Assembly: GCF_947242115.1 (NCBI RefSeq)
Contig: NC_074711.1
Location: forward strand, 41,613,963 to 41,677,962
DNA: 64,000 bases
Direction: 5' to 3'
Source of the DNA: Biomphalaria glabrata
Taxonomy: Eukaryota > Mollusca > Gastropoda > Planorbidae
The position numbers and the translations under genes are program-made. The notes under the pieces were generated by a model. It worked only from the letters and a program-made list of their open reading frames with translations. It ran no database searches and was not told where the DNA came from. This document shows, in pieces, positions 22,736 through 34,345 of this stretch. The first letter of the stretch is position 1. Each line of letters begins with the position of its first letter.

Positions 22736-23030
22736 AGGGTGGTCGAAAAAAATAACTTTTGTGACGATCTCTTATTCGGGAAAATTGTATCTATTATATC
22801 AGATAGTCAGAAAATGGATGAAGTTTTTACACATCTAATCAAATAGAGCGTACGAAAGTTTTACAACCATTGCAAGGGACTGACGGAGTAAATCTCTTCT
22901 TTGGCATCATCATGGATTTCTCCACATTGCACCATGCGCGAAAATGATGCGCGACGGCACTTCGACTCTCTTTGGCTTTGTAAAAAACTCGAAGCTGGTG
23001 TTCCATTAGTATAGTTCCATGCTTCAACGA
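22736..23030 (-). repeat. Unclassified repeat with helix-turn-helix-like peptide
   Basis: Inverted counterpart of 12035-12335. The minus strand has an open frame of about 60 useful residues containing HGTILMEHQLRVFYKAKESR, then SAVAHHFRAWCNVEKS and KTFVRSI. The pattern, a helix starting at a Gln/Arg pair, a second helix with HFR, then a Pro-rich turn, is reminiscent of the N-terminal helix-turn-helix of some DDE transposases (DUF4817/mariner type), but this is only a resemblance. The end block taacttttgtgacgatctct beside gggtggtc may be a terminus. No duplication found. Confidence 0.5.
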
Positions 23031-23164
23031 AAACAAAACAAATATTAGAAACATCTTGAATAGTTTTTTGTATTTACTTTTTGTTAGATACGTACACTGC
23101 CAGTGCCAGCTCGTAGGATATAGGCGCTTATCAAGACAGATGTTCAGAATGTCAGTGCTACTAG

Positions 23165-23346
23165 CAGGGGCGTAGCTATGAATTTTTTATCGTTTGGTGG
23201 CCCGGGGGCTTGACGTCTTTGGGGGCCCCTGCATTTTGCGTAATATTTAATTTAATTAAACACTTATTTGGTGGCCGCCGTCAAGTGAGGAGCCGGGGGG
23301 ATTTTCAAATTCTCCCCCTCTTCCCACCAGCCTTGCTACGCCACTG
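23165..23346. mobile_element. hAT MITE, 182 bp
   Basis: Ends caggggcgtagcta and, inverted, cagtggcgtagcaa. The flanks gctactag (23157-23164) and gctgctag (23347-23354) form an 8-bp duplication with one mismatch. Terminal and subterminal sequence (cccgggggcttgacgtcttt, gggggcccctgcattttg) closely follows the hAT element in the GPCR, so it is a deletion derivative of that family. Confidence 0.93.
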
Positions 23347-23441
23347 GCTGCTAGTGGAATGAATGTGACAATACTAAAAGAGAATGACAAGTTACATGAG
23401 AGGATAGGCACAAACCAAGAACAATTTAGGACTAGTCTAAC

Positions 23442-23529
<88 letters not shown>
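23442..23529. repeat. (GATA)n microsatellite
   Basis: About 22 uninterrupted gata units directly next to the left 108-bp duplication that flanks the LTR element. Confidence 0.97.
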
Positions 23530-23530
<1 letters not shown>

Positions 23531-23633
23531 GCCTCTAGTTTTAATCATTTCAAAACTTATATTAACTCACTCCGTCTTTTGCATTCAGATAGTAAAAAAA
23601 TTGGAAAAGTTTTTTTTTATATTTAATGGGCAT
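23526..23633. repeat. 108-bp direct duplication, left copy
   Basis: This block, from gataagcctctag to atttaatgggcat, recurs directly after the right LTR at 28403-28509 (107 bp, one T fewer in a poly-T run). It bounds the LTR element on both sides in the same orientation. Confidence 0.95.
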
Positions 23634-23635
23634 AA

Positions 23636-26600
23636 TGTAACATAATAGTATTATATGTACATTTGCACACTAGCGCGTCAGTGCAACACTGCTTGTGTTT
23701 ACGTAATAAATGGAGTTCCTAATATGTCTTCCCTCTTAAACACTAGTTTGTTATTTGTGTAACACGAATATTCTACATGGTGTCAGAATAAAACTTGAAA
23801 AGCTGTCCAGACAAAGGTTTTTATTAATCTAATAATGGCTTCTTTTTATTTTGAGCAACCAATCTTGAATTGGAATGCTAAAGATCTGTATCAAGAGTTT
23901 ATAAGATTTCAACAGCAGGTGAGCTTTTGTTTCAAAGGACCGTTAGCTGGTGCCGATAGTAAACAAAAAGCCGGATGGCTGGGAATGTGGATAGGTCAGC
24001 AAGGCCGTGAGGTTTACAAAACTCTAAATATTACTGATAGTGAAGAGGGAGATCCGCAATTGCTATTAAAGAAAATAGAAGACTACATAAGGCCAAGACA
24101 AAATAAGAGAGTGTGTAGATTTAGAGCACATCAGAGAAAGCAGGAAGAAGGAGAAAGTTTTGATAACTTTGTTAAAGACCTAAAGCTTCTCATTATGGAC
24201 TGTGAGTATGACAACCCAGACGATATGCTTATTGATTTGATTATTAGTGGAGTCATACACGAAAAGGTACAATTAAGACTACTTGACCAGGGACAGAAGT
24301 TGACCCTTAGCAAGGCTATAGAAATAGGACAACAATATGAGATGTCGCAAATCCAAGTGAAAATGTTTAGGGGCCAAGAAGTTCTAGCAATCAAGAGAGG
24401 GTCACACAATGTACTCAAGCAGAAGTCTAAAGACAACTCAGATAAATTATGTAGTAAATGCGGCAAGAACCACGAAAAGGGAAAATGTCCAGCAATAGGA
24501 ACCACATGCAATTTCTGCAAGAAGAAAAACCACTGGTTTCAAATGTGCAGAAAAAGACGCAACGTCAATCTAGTAGAAGATGACAGTCACAGTGATGAAA
24601 ATATTATACCTGTTAGCACTGCAAGTAGCCAGTATAGAAAGGGTAATATTGAGAACATCAATGTCGCCGAAGACAAGTGGACTGTAAAACTAGTCGTGCA
24701 TGGCAAGACATTAATTTTTCGTATCGACACTGGTGCAAGATGTAACATTCTTGTCAAGTCAGAGTTTGAAAAGCTCAAAGACAAAGTAAAACTTGCTTAT
24801 TCAGCAAAGTCGCTCAAGTCTTACTCTAATCATGTTATTAAGACTTTAGGAGCAGTGGTGCTACCTTTGAGAAATAATATCCAAGAGGTGAAAGCAAGGT
24901 TTGAGGTAGTAGACATTAGCCAAGAGAACATTTTGAGTGGTGACACAGCAGAATGTTTAGGACTACTACAACGGATAGACAGCATAGAATCCAGGGCAGA
25001 AGACGAGTTACAAAGAGAATTTCCTGAAATGCTGAAAACAACTGGAACACTGCCAGGAGAATACAAGATTCAGTTACAGGAAAATGCTAAAGGAGTTATT
25101 CATCCACCACGTCGCTTAGCAGCATCTCTACGCAAAAAAGTTGAAGAAAAACTTAAAGAAATGCAAGCTGATGGATTTATTACTCCAGTACATGAACCTA
25201 CTGAATGGGTTAGCTCCATGGTTGTTTCGTTCAGGAATGACAAAGTTAGAATATGTATTGATCCAAAAGATCTCAATAAAGCAATCAGACGGGAACATCA
25301 CTCGATGAAAACTATTGAAGATGTGATCACTAATATTCCAGATTCGAAGATATTCTCAGTTCTCGATGCCAAGTCAGGGTTTATGCAAATAAAGCTTGAA
25401 AGAGAATCTTCATTTCTCACAACTTTCAACACACCTCTGGGAAGATATAGATGGTTACGATTACCTTTTGGTATTAAATCAGCGCCAGAAATTTACCAAA
25501 GAATTATGGATGAAATGCTTCAAGGAATTGAAGGAGCATATGTCATCATAGACGACATTCTAGTAGCTGGTAGAGATGTTGAGCATCATGATCACATTTT
25601 GAAACAAGTCATGCAAAGAGCAACGGAGTACAATCTAAAGCTGAACTATGATAAGTGCAAGATAAGGCCCTGCCTCATCGTGGCGCCCGCGTGGAAACGG
25701 CCATAAGAGGAATTGGCTAGGCAAAATGGGTAGCAAAACATGACTCCCGTGGGGATGCCCACGGGTAGACGAGAGTCAACCCATAGCACGGGCGGGGTTG
25801 TAAAAAAGTCCCCACGAACACGTCCCACATCCATGCGCTGTTCCTCAAAGGGACCGTTACATCAATGGCGGTTCCCACACAGCTAGCTTGGTACAACGAA
25901 GGAAAATGACGGTGGCTCCCGGTGCCCTCGGCCTTCGGCCATGTGCAGCCAAGCATGCGTCGGGGCCAAAGGCATTGGAAACAGCAATGTTTTACATAGG
26001 CATTGACTCGGGTCCCTCTCAAACAGAACTGTGTTCCCACAGGTTTGTTTTTTTTTACTGTTCGGCTGGACGACCAAACAGGTTTTTTTTCAAACTTAGA
26101 GCTCGAAGAGCCTTCGGCTCAGCTCTTAGACATCAACAAGATAAGGCAAAACAGAGTACCTTATATGGGCCATATCTTGTCAGAGAAAGGTTTAGAACCA
26201 GATCCAGCAAAGATAAAGGCAATTATTGACATGCCAGCTCCTCAAGACAAAGATGGAATCAGAAGATTTCTAGGTTTAATTCAGTACCTAGCAAAATTTA
26301 TTCCTAATCTAAGTCAAGCAGATGCTCCAATACGAAAGCTTCTAAAAGATGATATAGAATTTCAATGGAATCATGAACAAAACAAGAGTTTCAAAGAATT
26401 GAAACATCTTTGTACAAACCCTCCAGTTTTAGCATATTATGATGTCAACAAGAACGTAGAGATAGAATGTGATGCAAGTAAAGATGGACTGGGAGCAGTA
26501 TTACTCCAGGAAGGTCGTATAATTGCATACGCATCAAGAGCTCTCACAGATACAGAAACAAGATATGCTCAAATTGAGAAGGAAATGCTCTCAATTGTGT

Positions 26601-28402
26601 ATAGTACAAGCAAATTTCACTGCTACATATTTGGTAAGGAAGTAACAGTTTATAATGATCACAAACCTCTGGAGCAAATCTTCAAGAAACCTCTATTGTC
26701 AGCACCAATGAGAATACAGAAGATGCTAATAAGACTACAGTGGTATGATCTGAAAGTCTGTTACAGAAAAGGCAAGGAAATGTTTATCTCCGATACACTT
26801 TCTCGTGCACATCTACCAAATACTGATACACAGACATGTGAATTTACAGATGATTCAGTGCATATGATCTCTGTAAGTGATTCGAAATACAGTGAAATTA
26901 AAGACTGTACAAGCAAGGAACTTTCAATGCTTCTGGAAGTAATTATGACTGGTTGGCCAGACACAAGAAGCGATACTCCAATTGAAGTCAGACCATATTG
27001 GGATTCAAGAGACCAGTTATCAACTTCGGATGGTATTATATACAAAGGTCTGAGAATAGTCATGCCACCAAGCTTACGTAAATACATGCTAAATCTGATT
27101 CACAAGTCTCACTTAGGAATAGTCAAGTGTAAGCAGCGAGCCAGAGAAGTCATGTATTGGCCAGGCATGAATGCAGACATTGAAGTGACAGTTAGGGATT
27201 GTAGCAGGTGTGCTGAACATCAGAATCGAAATGTGTCAGAACCGCTAATGCCTACCAAGACACCAGACCTTCCATACAGCATGGTTGGGTGTGATCTGCT
27301 TAACTTTGAGGGTAAAAAGTATGTTCTTCTAGTTGACTACTTCTCAAGGTTTATTGATGTCAAAGAACTGTCACAGGAAACAACATCAGATATCATCGAA
27401 GCAATGAGGAGTATATTCGCATGCCATGGAATACCTAGAAAGTTAAGGTCAGATAGCGGGCCACAGTTCTCTTCAAGGGAATTCCTGAACTTCTGTAAAT
27501 CATACGGAATATAGCATGAAATGTCGAGTCCTCATTTTCAGAGTTCTAATGGTGAGGCTGAAAGAGCTATTCAAACAGTGAAGAAACTTTGGAAGAAAAG
27601 CGAAGACAAATTTCTGTCGCTATTAGACTACAGAACTACTCCACTGAGTAATATTAATTTGTCGCCAGCACAATTACTCATGGGACGCCGACCCAGAAAT
27701 TTGTTACCTTCTAGCGAGGAAATACTCACACCTAAGACACCAGATCTCAAGGTGGTGAAGAAACACTTTGACTCCGAGAAACAGTCTCAGAAACATTATT
27801 ATGATAAGAGGAAAGGAGTTAAGAGTCATAATCCCCTACAAGACGGAACAGCAGTCAGAATGCAACTTAATTCTAAGTGGAAACCAGGAACAGTAGTTTC
27901 GAAGCATTCTAAGCCTAGATCATATAATGTCGAAAGTGGAAGAAACAGAAAACACATCAGAAAGTCTTCTGAGAAAGCAAACAGATTTGACAACAATTAT
28001 GACTTTCCAGATGACATCTCAGAACAACCAGAACCACTAGATCTAGAGAGTCCAAGATTACAAACTACACTAGATTTTGAGCCGCCACTACACACTGCTT
28101 CTTCTAACACCGCTAGACCACATGAACCTTACGTAACACGCTCAGGCAGAATAGTTAACAAACCCAAGAGACTTGATTTGTGATGAACTGAATTAACTTT
28201 TTAGTTGACTAGTTTGTTAGTTATTCTGATAAATAGATTTTCTGAATTAAAGAAGAGAGATGTAACATAATAGTATTATATGTACATTTGCACACTAGCG
28301 CGTCAGTGCAACACCGCTTGTGTTTACGTAATAAATGGAGTTCCTAATATGTCTTCCCTCTTAAACACTAGTTTGTTATTTGTGTAACACGAATATTCTA
28401 CA
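23636..28402 (+). mobile_element. Ty3/gypsy-like LTR retrotransposon, young, interrupted
   Basis: LTRs of 142 bp at 23636-23777 and 28261-28402 (TG...CA) differ at one position by eye, so the copy is young. A primer-binding-like tggtgtcagaataaaa follows the left LTR and a purine tract (aaagaagagaga) precedes the right one. Parts in order: gag from 23835 with two Cys/His knuckles (about 24450-24560), protease with a DTGA motif (about 24725), reverse transcriptase with an IIDD catalytic box (about 25080-26330), RNase H (about 26460-26820), and integrase with the HHCC finger and catalytic core (about 27090-28180), ending in a TRSGRIV motif. A 469-bp foreign insertion sits in the reverse transcriptase region. 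Apart from that the copy has roughly one or two small breaks and otherwise looks whole. No envelope gene. The lineage is perhaps Mag-like, by overall style only. Confidence 0.93.
25668..26136. mobile_element. 469-bp unclassified insertion inside the LTR element
   Basis: Flanked by the direct 10-bp repeat caagataagg (25658-25667 and 26137-26146). It is GC-richer than its host and includes cgcccgcgtggaaacgg, a short palindrome around cgtggggatgcccacggg, a poly-T region near 26048-26090 and a hairpin-forming end (gagctcgaagagccttcggc). The length of the duplication suits a SINE- or LINE-type insertion. The left part resembles 63.64-63.75 kb. No coding capacity. Confidence 0.75.
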
Positions 28403-28509
28403 GATAAGCCTCTAGTTTTAATCATTTCAAAACTTATATTAACTCACTCCGTCTTTTGCATTCAGATAGTAAAAAAATTGGAAAAGTTTTTTTTATATTT
28501 AATGGGCAT
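28403..28509. repeat. 108-bp direct duplication, right copy
   Basis: Second copy of the 23526-23633 block, starting at the first base after the right LTR. Confidence 0.95.
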
Positions 28510-29154
28510 TGTTTCTAGGGTAGGTAACACAGGAATATCTTTATTGTTCTTAGGCACTAAATTTTGATTAACTCCCTTACATCGAAAAAAAAAAAATGAT
28601 AAAGTAATAAGGCTATCCTAACAGTACACACCGGTTGCGCCTGTTTTTTTTATTTGTATATAGTTCACAGGCTTTATATTATTTATTACGGCCGTAACAT
28701 TCCCTTCTTTCTTTTTGAGATTTCAATAAACGGGCCACATTTGAATGACCCCTTCCCCCTGAAAATACTTTTTAGCCCTTGATTTTGTGTATCTGTTACA
28801 ATGAACTAAAACGGGTCGAGTTTTGTCTCTTTTCTTTTTTTTTTATCTCTGGAACCCCCCCCCCCCCCCCCCCCCCCGTTTTATTTTAACCTGCGCATCT
28901 TAATTTCTCCGTCAAGAACTTTTGAATTGATTTGGAAAGACCTGCTAGATAACCAACACACAGGGCCGGCTTTAGGCCGATTTGACAGATTGCTTCAAAA
29001 GGGGCCCCGAAATCTGCATTAATCATATCACTATCAGTCATAGCCATTGTCACAGGCGTTTAAAGATGTAGGACTAAGAAGGTTAACAAACTTTCAAAAA
29101 AAAATTTCGCGACAATTTTTGTAGTGTTAAAAAATGTCCATGTCCAGTCTAGTC
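28510..29154. other. No gene; C homopolymer and a hAT end
   Basis: A C run lies at about 28855-28877. At 28961 an isolated hAT left end begins (cagggccggctttaggcc, then ggggccccgaaatctgc), of the same family as the 421-bp MITE, but no partner end or duplication was found. Confidence 0.6.
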
Positions 29155-31327
29155 TAATATATAAGTCTAGGGTAGGGGGCTTAAAGGGTTAGAAACAGAA
29201 GTGTAACTTTGTACTTTAATATATAAGTCTAGGGTAGGGGGCTTAAAGGGTTAGAAACAGAAGTGTAACTTTGTACTTTAATATATAAGTCTAGGGTAGG
29301 GGGCTTAAAGGGTTAGAAACAGAAGTGTAACTTTGTACTTTAATATATAAGTCTAGGGTAGGGGGCTTAAAGGGTTAGAAACAGAAGTGTAACTTTGTAC
29401 TTTAATATATAAGTCTAGGGTAGGGGGCTTAAAGGGTTAGAAACAGAAGTGTAACTTTGTACTTTAATATATAAGTCTAGGGTAGGGGGCTTAAAGGGTT
29501 AGAAACAGAAGTGTAACTTTGTACTTTAATATATAAGTCTAGGGTAGGGGGCTTAAAGGGTTAGAAACAGAAGTGTAACTTTGTACTTTAATATATAAGT
29601 CTAGGGTAGGGGGCTTAAAGGGTTAGAAACAGAAGTGTAACTTTGTACTTTAATATATAAGTCTAGGGTAGGGGGCTTAAAGGGTTAGAAACAGAAGTGT
29701 AACTTTGTACTTTAATATATAAGTCTAGGGTAGGGGGCTTAAAGGGTTAGAAACAGAAGTGTAACTTTGTACTTTAATATATAAGTCTAGGGTAGGGGGC
29801 TTAAAGGGTTAGAAACAGAAGTGTAACTTTGTACTTTAATATATAAGTCTAGGGTAGGGGGCTTAAAGGGTTAGAAACAGAAGTGTAACTTTGTACTTTA
29901 ATATATAAGTCTAGGGTAGGGGGCTTAAAGGGTTAGAAACAGAAGTGTAACTTTGTACTTTAATATATAAGTCTAGGGTAGGGGGCTTAAAGGGTTAGAA
30001 ACAGAAGTGTAACTTTGTACTTTAATATATAAGTCTAGGGTAGGGGGCTTAAAGGGTTAGAAACAGAAGTGTAACTTTGTACTTTAATATATAAGTCTAG
30101 GGTAGGGGACTTAAAGGGTTAGAAACAGAAGTGTAACTTTGTACTTTAATATATAAGTCTAGGGTAGGGGGCTTAAAGGGTTAGAAACAGAAGTGTAACT
30201 TTGTACTTTAATATATAAGTCTAGGGTAGGGGGCTTAAAGGGTTAGAAACAGAAGTGTAACTTTGTACTTTAATATATAAGTCTAGGGTAGGGGGCTTAA
30301 AGGGTTAGAAACAGAAGTGTAACTTTGTACTTTAATATATAAGTCTAGGGTAAGGGGCTTAAAGGGTTAGAAACAGAAGTGTAACTTTGTACTTTAATAT
30401 ATAAGTCTAGGGTAGGGGGGCTTAAAGGGTTAGAAACAGAAGTGTAACTTTGTACTTTAATATATAAGTCTAGGGTAGGGGGCTTAAAGGGTTAGAAACA
30501 GAAGTGTAACTTTGTACTTTAATATATAAGTCTAGGGTAAGGGACTTAAAGGGTTAGAAACAGAAGTGTAACTTTGTACTTTAATATATAAGTCTAGGGT
30601 AGGGGGCTTAAAGGGTTAGAAACAGAAGTGTAACTTTGTACTTTAATATATAAGTCTAGGGTAGGGGGCTTAAAGGGTTAGAAACAGAAGTGTAACTTTG
30701 TACTTTAATATATAAGTCTAGGGTAGGGGACTTAAAGGGTTAGAAACAGAAGTGTAACTTTGTACTTTAATATATAAGTCTAGGGTAGGGGGCTTAAAGG
30801 GTTAGAAACAGAAGTGTAACTTTGTACTTTAATATATAAGTCTAGGGTAGGGGGCTTAAAGGGTTAGAAACAGAAGTGTAACTTTGTACTTTAATATATA
30901 AGTCTAGGGTAGGGGGCTTAAAGGGTTAGAAACAGAAGTGTAACTTTGTACTTTAATATATAAGTCTAGGGTAAGGGGCTTAAAGGGTTAGAAACAGAAG
31001 TGTAACTTTGTACTTTAATATATAAGTCTAGGGTAGGGGGCTTAAAGGGTTAGAAACAGAAGTGTAACTTTGTACTTTAATATATAAGTCTAGGGTAGGG
31101 GGCTTAAAGGGTTAGAAACAGAAGTGTAACTTTGTACTTTAATATATAAGTCTAGGGTAGGGGGCTTAAAGGGTTAGAAACAGAAGTGTAACTTTGTACT
31201 TTAATATATAAGTCTAGGGTAGGGGGCTTAAAGGGTTAGAAACAGAAGTGTAACTTTGTACTTTAATATATAAGTCTAGGGTAGGGGGCTTAAAGGGTTA
31301 GAAACAGAAGTGTAACTTTGTACTTTT
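29155..31327. repeat. 62-bp satellite, about 35 copies
   Basis: The unit contains agtctagggtagggggctta, aagggttagaaacagaagtg and taactttgtactttaatata. The marker agtctag recurs every 62 bp from 29164 to 31273, with a single 1-bp insertion at about 30415. Only a few substitution variants occur (for example ggggac or taagggg), so the array is very homogeneous. Confidence 0.97.
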
Positions 31328-32310
31328 CAATATGTCGGCGTAAAAAAAATGGTGGGTCGAACTAGCGAATAAAAAATCCTTTTGGTAAATCAAACAGTTG
31401 CGGTTTCGATTATTGAGGCATCTCAGTGCTATGTCTTGCAAGGTAATGGATATACTTTTGGTACTATAACTGTCATTAAGGTGTGTTGTTGTTTTCATCT
31501 AAATTTACATAAATTTTTGTTATTTTGTTTCACCTTTTTTTTCTTATAAATTAGAGACTTTCCTTTAAAAAAAAAGATAATTACAGACGTATTTTGGGCC
31601 CTGAATGTCGCTGAGGAGGATGTTTGATGTTTGATGTTTCATATTAGTATTATGATTTTTTTTTAGCATTCTCTAGAACTCTCAGGATCGAGACTCTTTA
31701 GAGAAAAACAAAAGTTAGTGTCGTCTCCCTTTAACAGTGTCCATTACGTCATTTTCTATTGATATGGCCGATCAGAAGCAGGACCGTCCATGCAGACAAG
31801 AATCTTCTGAGAAATATTTCGGACCCCAAACATGTCTATGAAGTGTATTGACACAATTTTAATAATAAAAATAATAATTTAGTTTATACAGTGCTGTTAA
31901 CAAACATAATCGTAAGCTCAAGGCAGACATAAACTCAAGGCAGACATAAACACAAGAGTTAAAATGCCACAAGCTAATCTCAAACAAAGTTCAGAACGAA
32001 CTGGCCTTATGAGATGAAGGGATAGCGAGAATCTATCTAGTGCAGTAGCGTGCAGTCCTTGTACACTAATGACTAGGCTAGTTCCTTCAGAGTCTAAGAA
32101 ACCTCATTTTTGTTTCTCTTAATACATGTATATCTTCTAGACAATAGATCATGAAATGATCATGAATGAAGTCAATTTCTTGGTCAATCTTCACAAAAAA
32201 CATAAAATAAATAAGAACTTTTAACTTCTCGATGTCACACTATCATGAAGCAGGTGTCCTGAACTGATTAAGAACTGATTAAGAAGCACAATTTAATCCT
32301 TAATTAACGA
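31328..32310. other. No gene recognised
   Basis: AT-rich DNA with a short duplicated phrase (aaactcaaggcagacat) at about 31915-31950. Nothing else identified. Confidence 0.5.
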
Positions 32311-33790
32311 GAACAATTCGATGTTCTACGCTTCTAAGAAGTGGGTAGCCCGAGCAGACATGCTCCAATCACTGTATTTAGGAGCAGTCAAATCACAGAT
32401 AGACTACAGCCTACCTGTGCAAATTTATGGCTCTAGAACACCTCTTGAACAACTTGATAAAATACAGTCCCAAGCCCTAAGATTTGTCTGTGGAACCTTT
32501 AGGACAAGCCCAGTAAATGTGGCTGAAATAATGACAAATGTAGGTCCTCTAAACCTTAGGAGGGAAAGGTCAGTACTGACCTGCCTTGAGCAATATAAAA
32601 GACTGGATGAATACCTCCCAGCTAGAAAATTAGTGAATAGTTGGAACTGCAGAAGACGTAACCAGATGCAGTCTTTTATGCATCATGCCACTAGACTATC
32701 TGATGAAGCTGGCCTCTCCACCAACCGACAAAACATTCAACATTTTCATCCCCTTCCCCCTTGGTGTCGCCCAACGACCCCAGACATACGATTTAAACTA
32801 GTAGACCCTAATGCAACTAAGCTTAGCCGTTCATCTAACGACCTTCAAATTCTAGCACTGGAGACCATTAATGCCTTCAAGTCCAGTGCTATTTTTGCAT
32901 ATACTGATGTGTCGGCATTGATAGATTCTGGAAGAGCAGGCTTTGCAGCCTACATCGACTTTATTGGCTCTTACTCAGTCAAAATCTTTGGACCATATGG
33001 TAGTGTTTGCAGTTTTGATGCGGAGACAATGGCAGTCTGTGAAGCCTTAAAGGTCATTGACTCTCAACTCGGCAAGGGCCATTTGAGGGCAACACAGATT
33101 GTTGTAGTCACTGACTCAAAATCTGTACTACAGGATTTGCAAAGCCCTGGACCATAGCCCCCCAATATCAACACTGTCATCATGGCCTCACACAACATAA
33201 AGCAGCGCTATGGCACCCTTATAATAATGCAGTGGGTACCGAGTCACATAGGTGTGACTGGCAACACTATTGCAGGCTCCTTGGCCCACCAGGGAGGGCA
33301 AATTCCACCAACTGAACAGGCTGTACGTTTTCATCATGCTCTGGCTTTAATTCAAAAAACAGAAATTGAAAAGTGGTTTGAGTGCTGGGACAACTCCCAA
33401 AAAGTCAGTGGAGTCTGGGAACGCATGAGGCGCCCTGACCGTACTTCCCCGTGGTGGAGGCTGTCCAGGCCTGAGCAAGCTATTACAGCACAATGCAGGA
33501 CAGGTCACTTTCCTGTTGGCTCATATTTCTCATGGCTATTGCCAAATTTTGATTCACGGTGCCCCCACTGCGGGGAAGAAGAGGAAACCGTGCCTCATAT
33601 TCTGTTTGACTGCCCCAGACTTGCTGATCTTCGCCTCGACAGGTCTGGGAAACCAAAAATTCTCGACCTGTATGGTGACATATACGCTCTACGCAAGACA
33701 GCAGAGTTTTTGTCCAGGGCTTTTGCAAGAGAGGATTTAAGCCTCTCAAGCCCTCACTCAAATGGAGTTTGATGATGATGATGATGACGA
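32311..33790 (+). pseudogene. I-type LINE ORF2 C-terminus with RNase H
   Basis: A 5'-truncated LINE that begins in the region after the reverse transcriptase palm (ARADMLQSLYLGAVKSQIDY). It continues into an RNase H domain: the first motif is AYTDVSA, then GRAGFAAYI, SFDAETMAV with the conserved Glu, and VVTDSKSVLQDL with the conserved Asp. WVPSHIGVTGN gives the last RNase H motif. The C-terminal zinc motif is CPHCGEEEETVPHILFDC. A single in-frame TAG at 33155-33157 interrupts an otherwise continuous frame from 32321 to 33772. The tail ends in gatgatgatgatgatgacga, the short-repeat terminus typical of I-type elements. RNase H plus this tail places it in the I group; in the first RNase H motif Val replaces the usual Gly. 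Confidence 0.9.
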
Positions 33791-33903
33791 AACAGAATAA
33801 TACAAACATAAATAAATAATACATATGTATATATAACGCTTCCGTCAAAGATACTTCCAATTCAAGAGGTGCTTACACTGGCAAAACTACATTACAAATA
33901 ACT

Positions 33904-34345
33904 ATGTTCTGGTGGAGGCCGTGTGGACAGTATAGAAGCACTAATTACCATTCGACAGCTGCGCTGGGTCGGACACCTATCCAGCATGGGAGACGACCGC
34001 ATACCGATTCTTTGTCAAACTTAAAAGAGGTGCCTGCTAAAGATCAACTCAGGCGCCATTTCGCTCTCATTGGCATTGGGGAAGTAGCTGGCAGCAGATG
34101 GTCTCTGAAAGAGACAGCCGGAGAGCTCCCACTAAGACTGCCCGGACAAACCTTTGAGACTCAAAGGAAAGCCATTATTGAAGACAGGAGTAGAAGACGG
34201 AAAAAAAAATTAAATAGACCGCCAGGAGACAACGCATTTGTCTGCACGAAATGCGGGAAAAAATGCAGGTCGCAAGTGGGTTTGCGTAGTCATGTGAAAC
34301 ACCGCACAACCTTAATCTTCGGAATTGCATACATTGACATTATAT
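33904..34345 (+). pseudogene. LINE 3' end with zinc-knuckle C-terminus
   Basis: The left part encodes, in one frame, SIEALITIRQLRWVGHLSSM, the conserved post-RT block. After frame changes the right part gives RSRRRKKKLNRPPGDNAFVC followed by TKCGKKCRSQVGLRSHVKH, the best preserved zinc knuckle of this LINE family in the window. The copy starts in mid-ORF and lies shortly after an unrelated LINE. Confidence 0.85.

Noticed and set aside
33483-33860. 125-codon minus-strand open frame
   Set aside because: Antisense shadow of the I-type LINE RNase H region.
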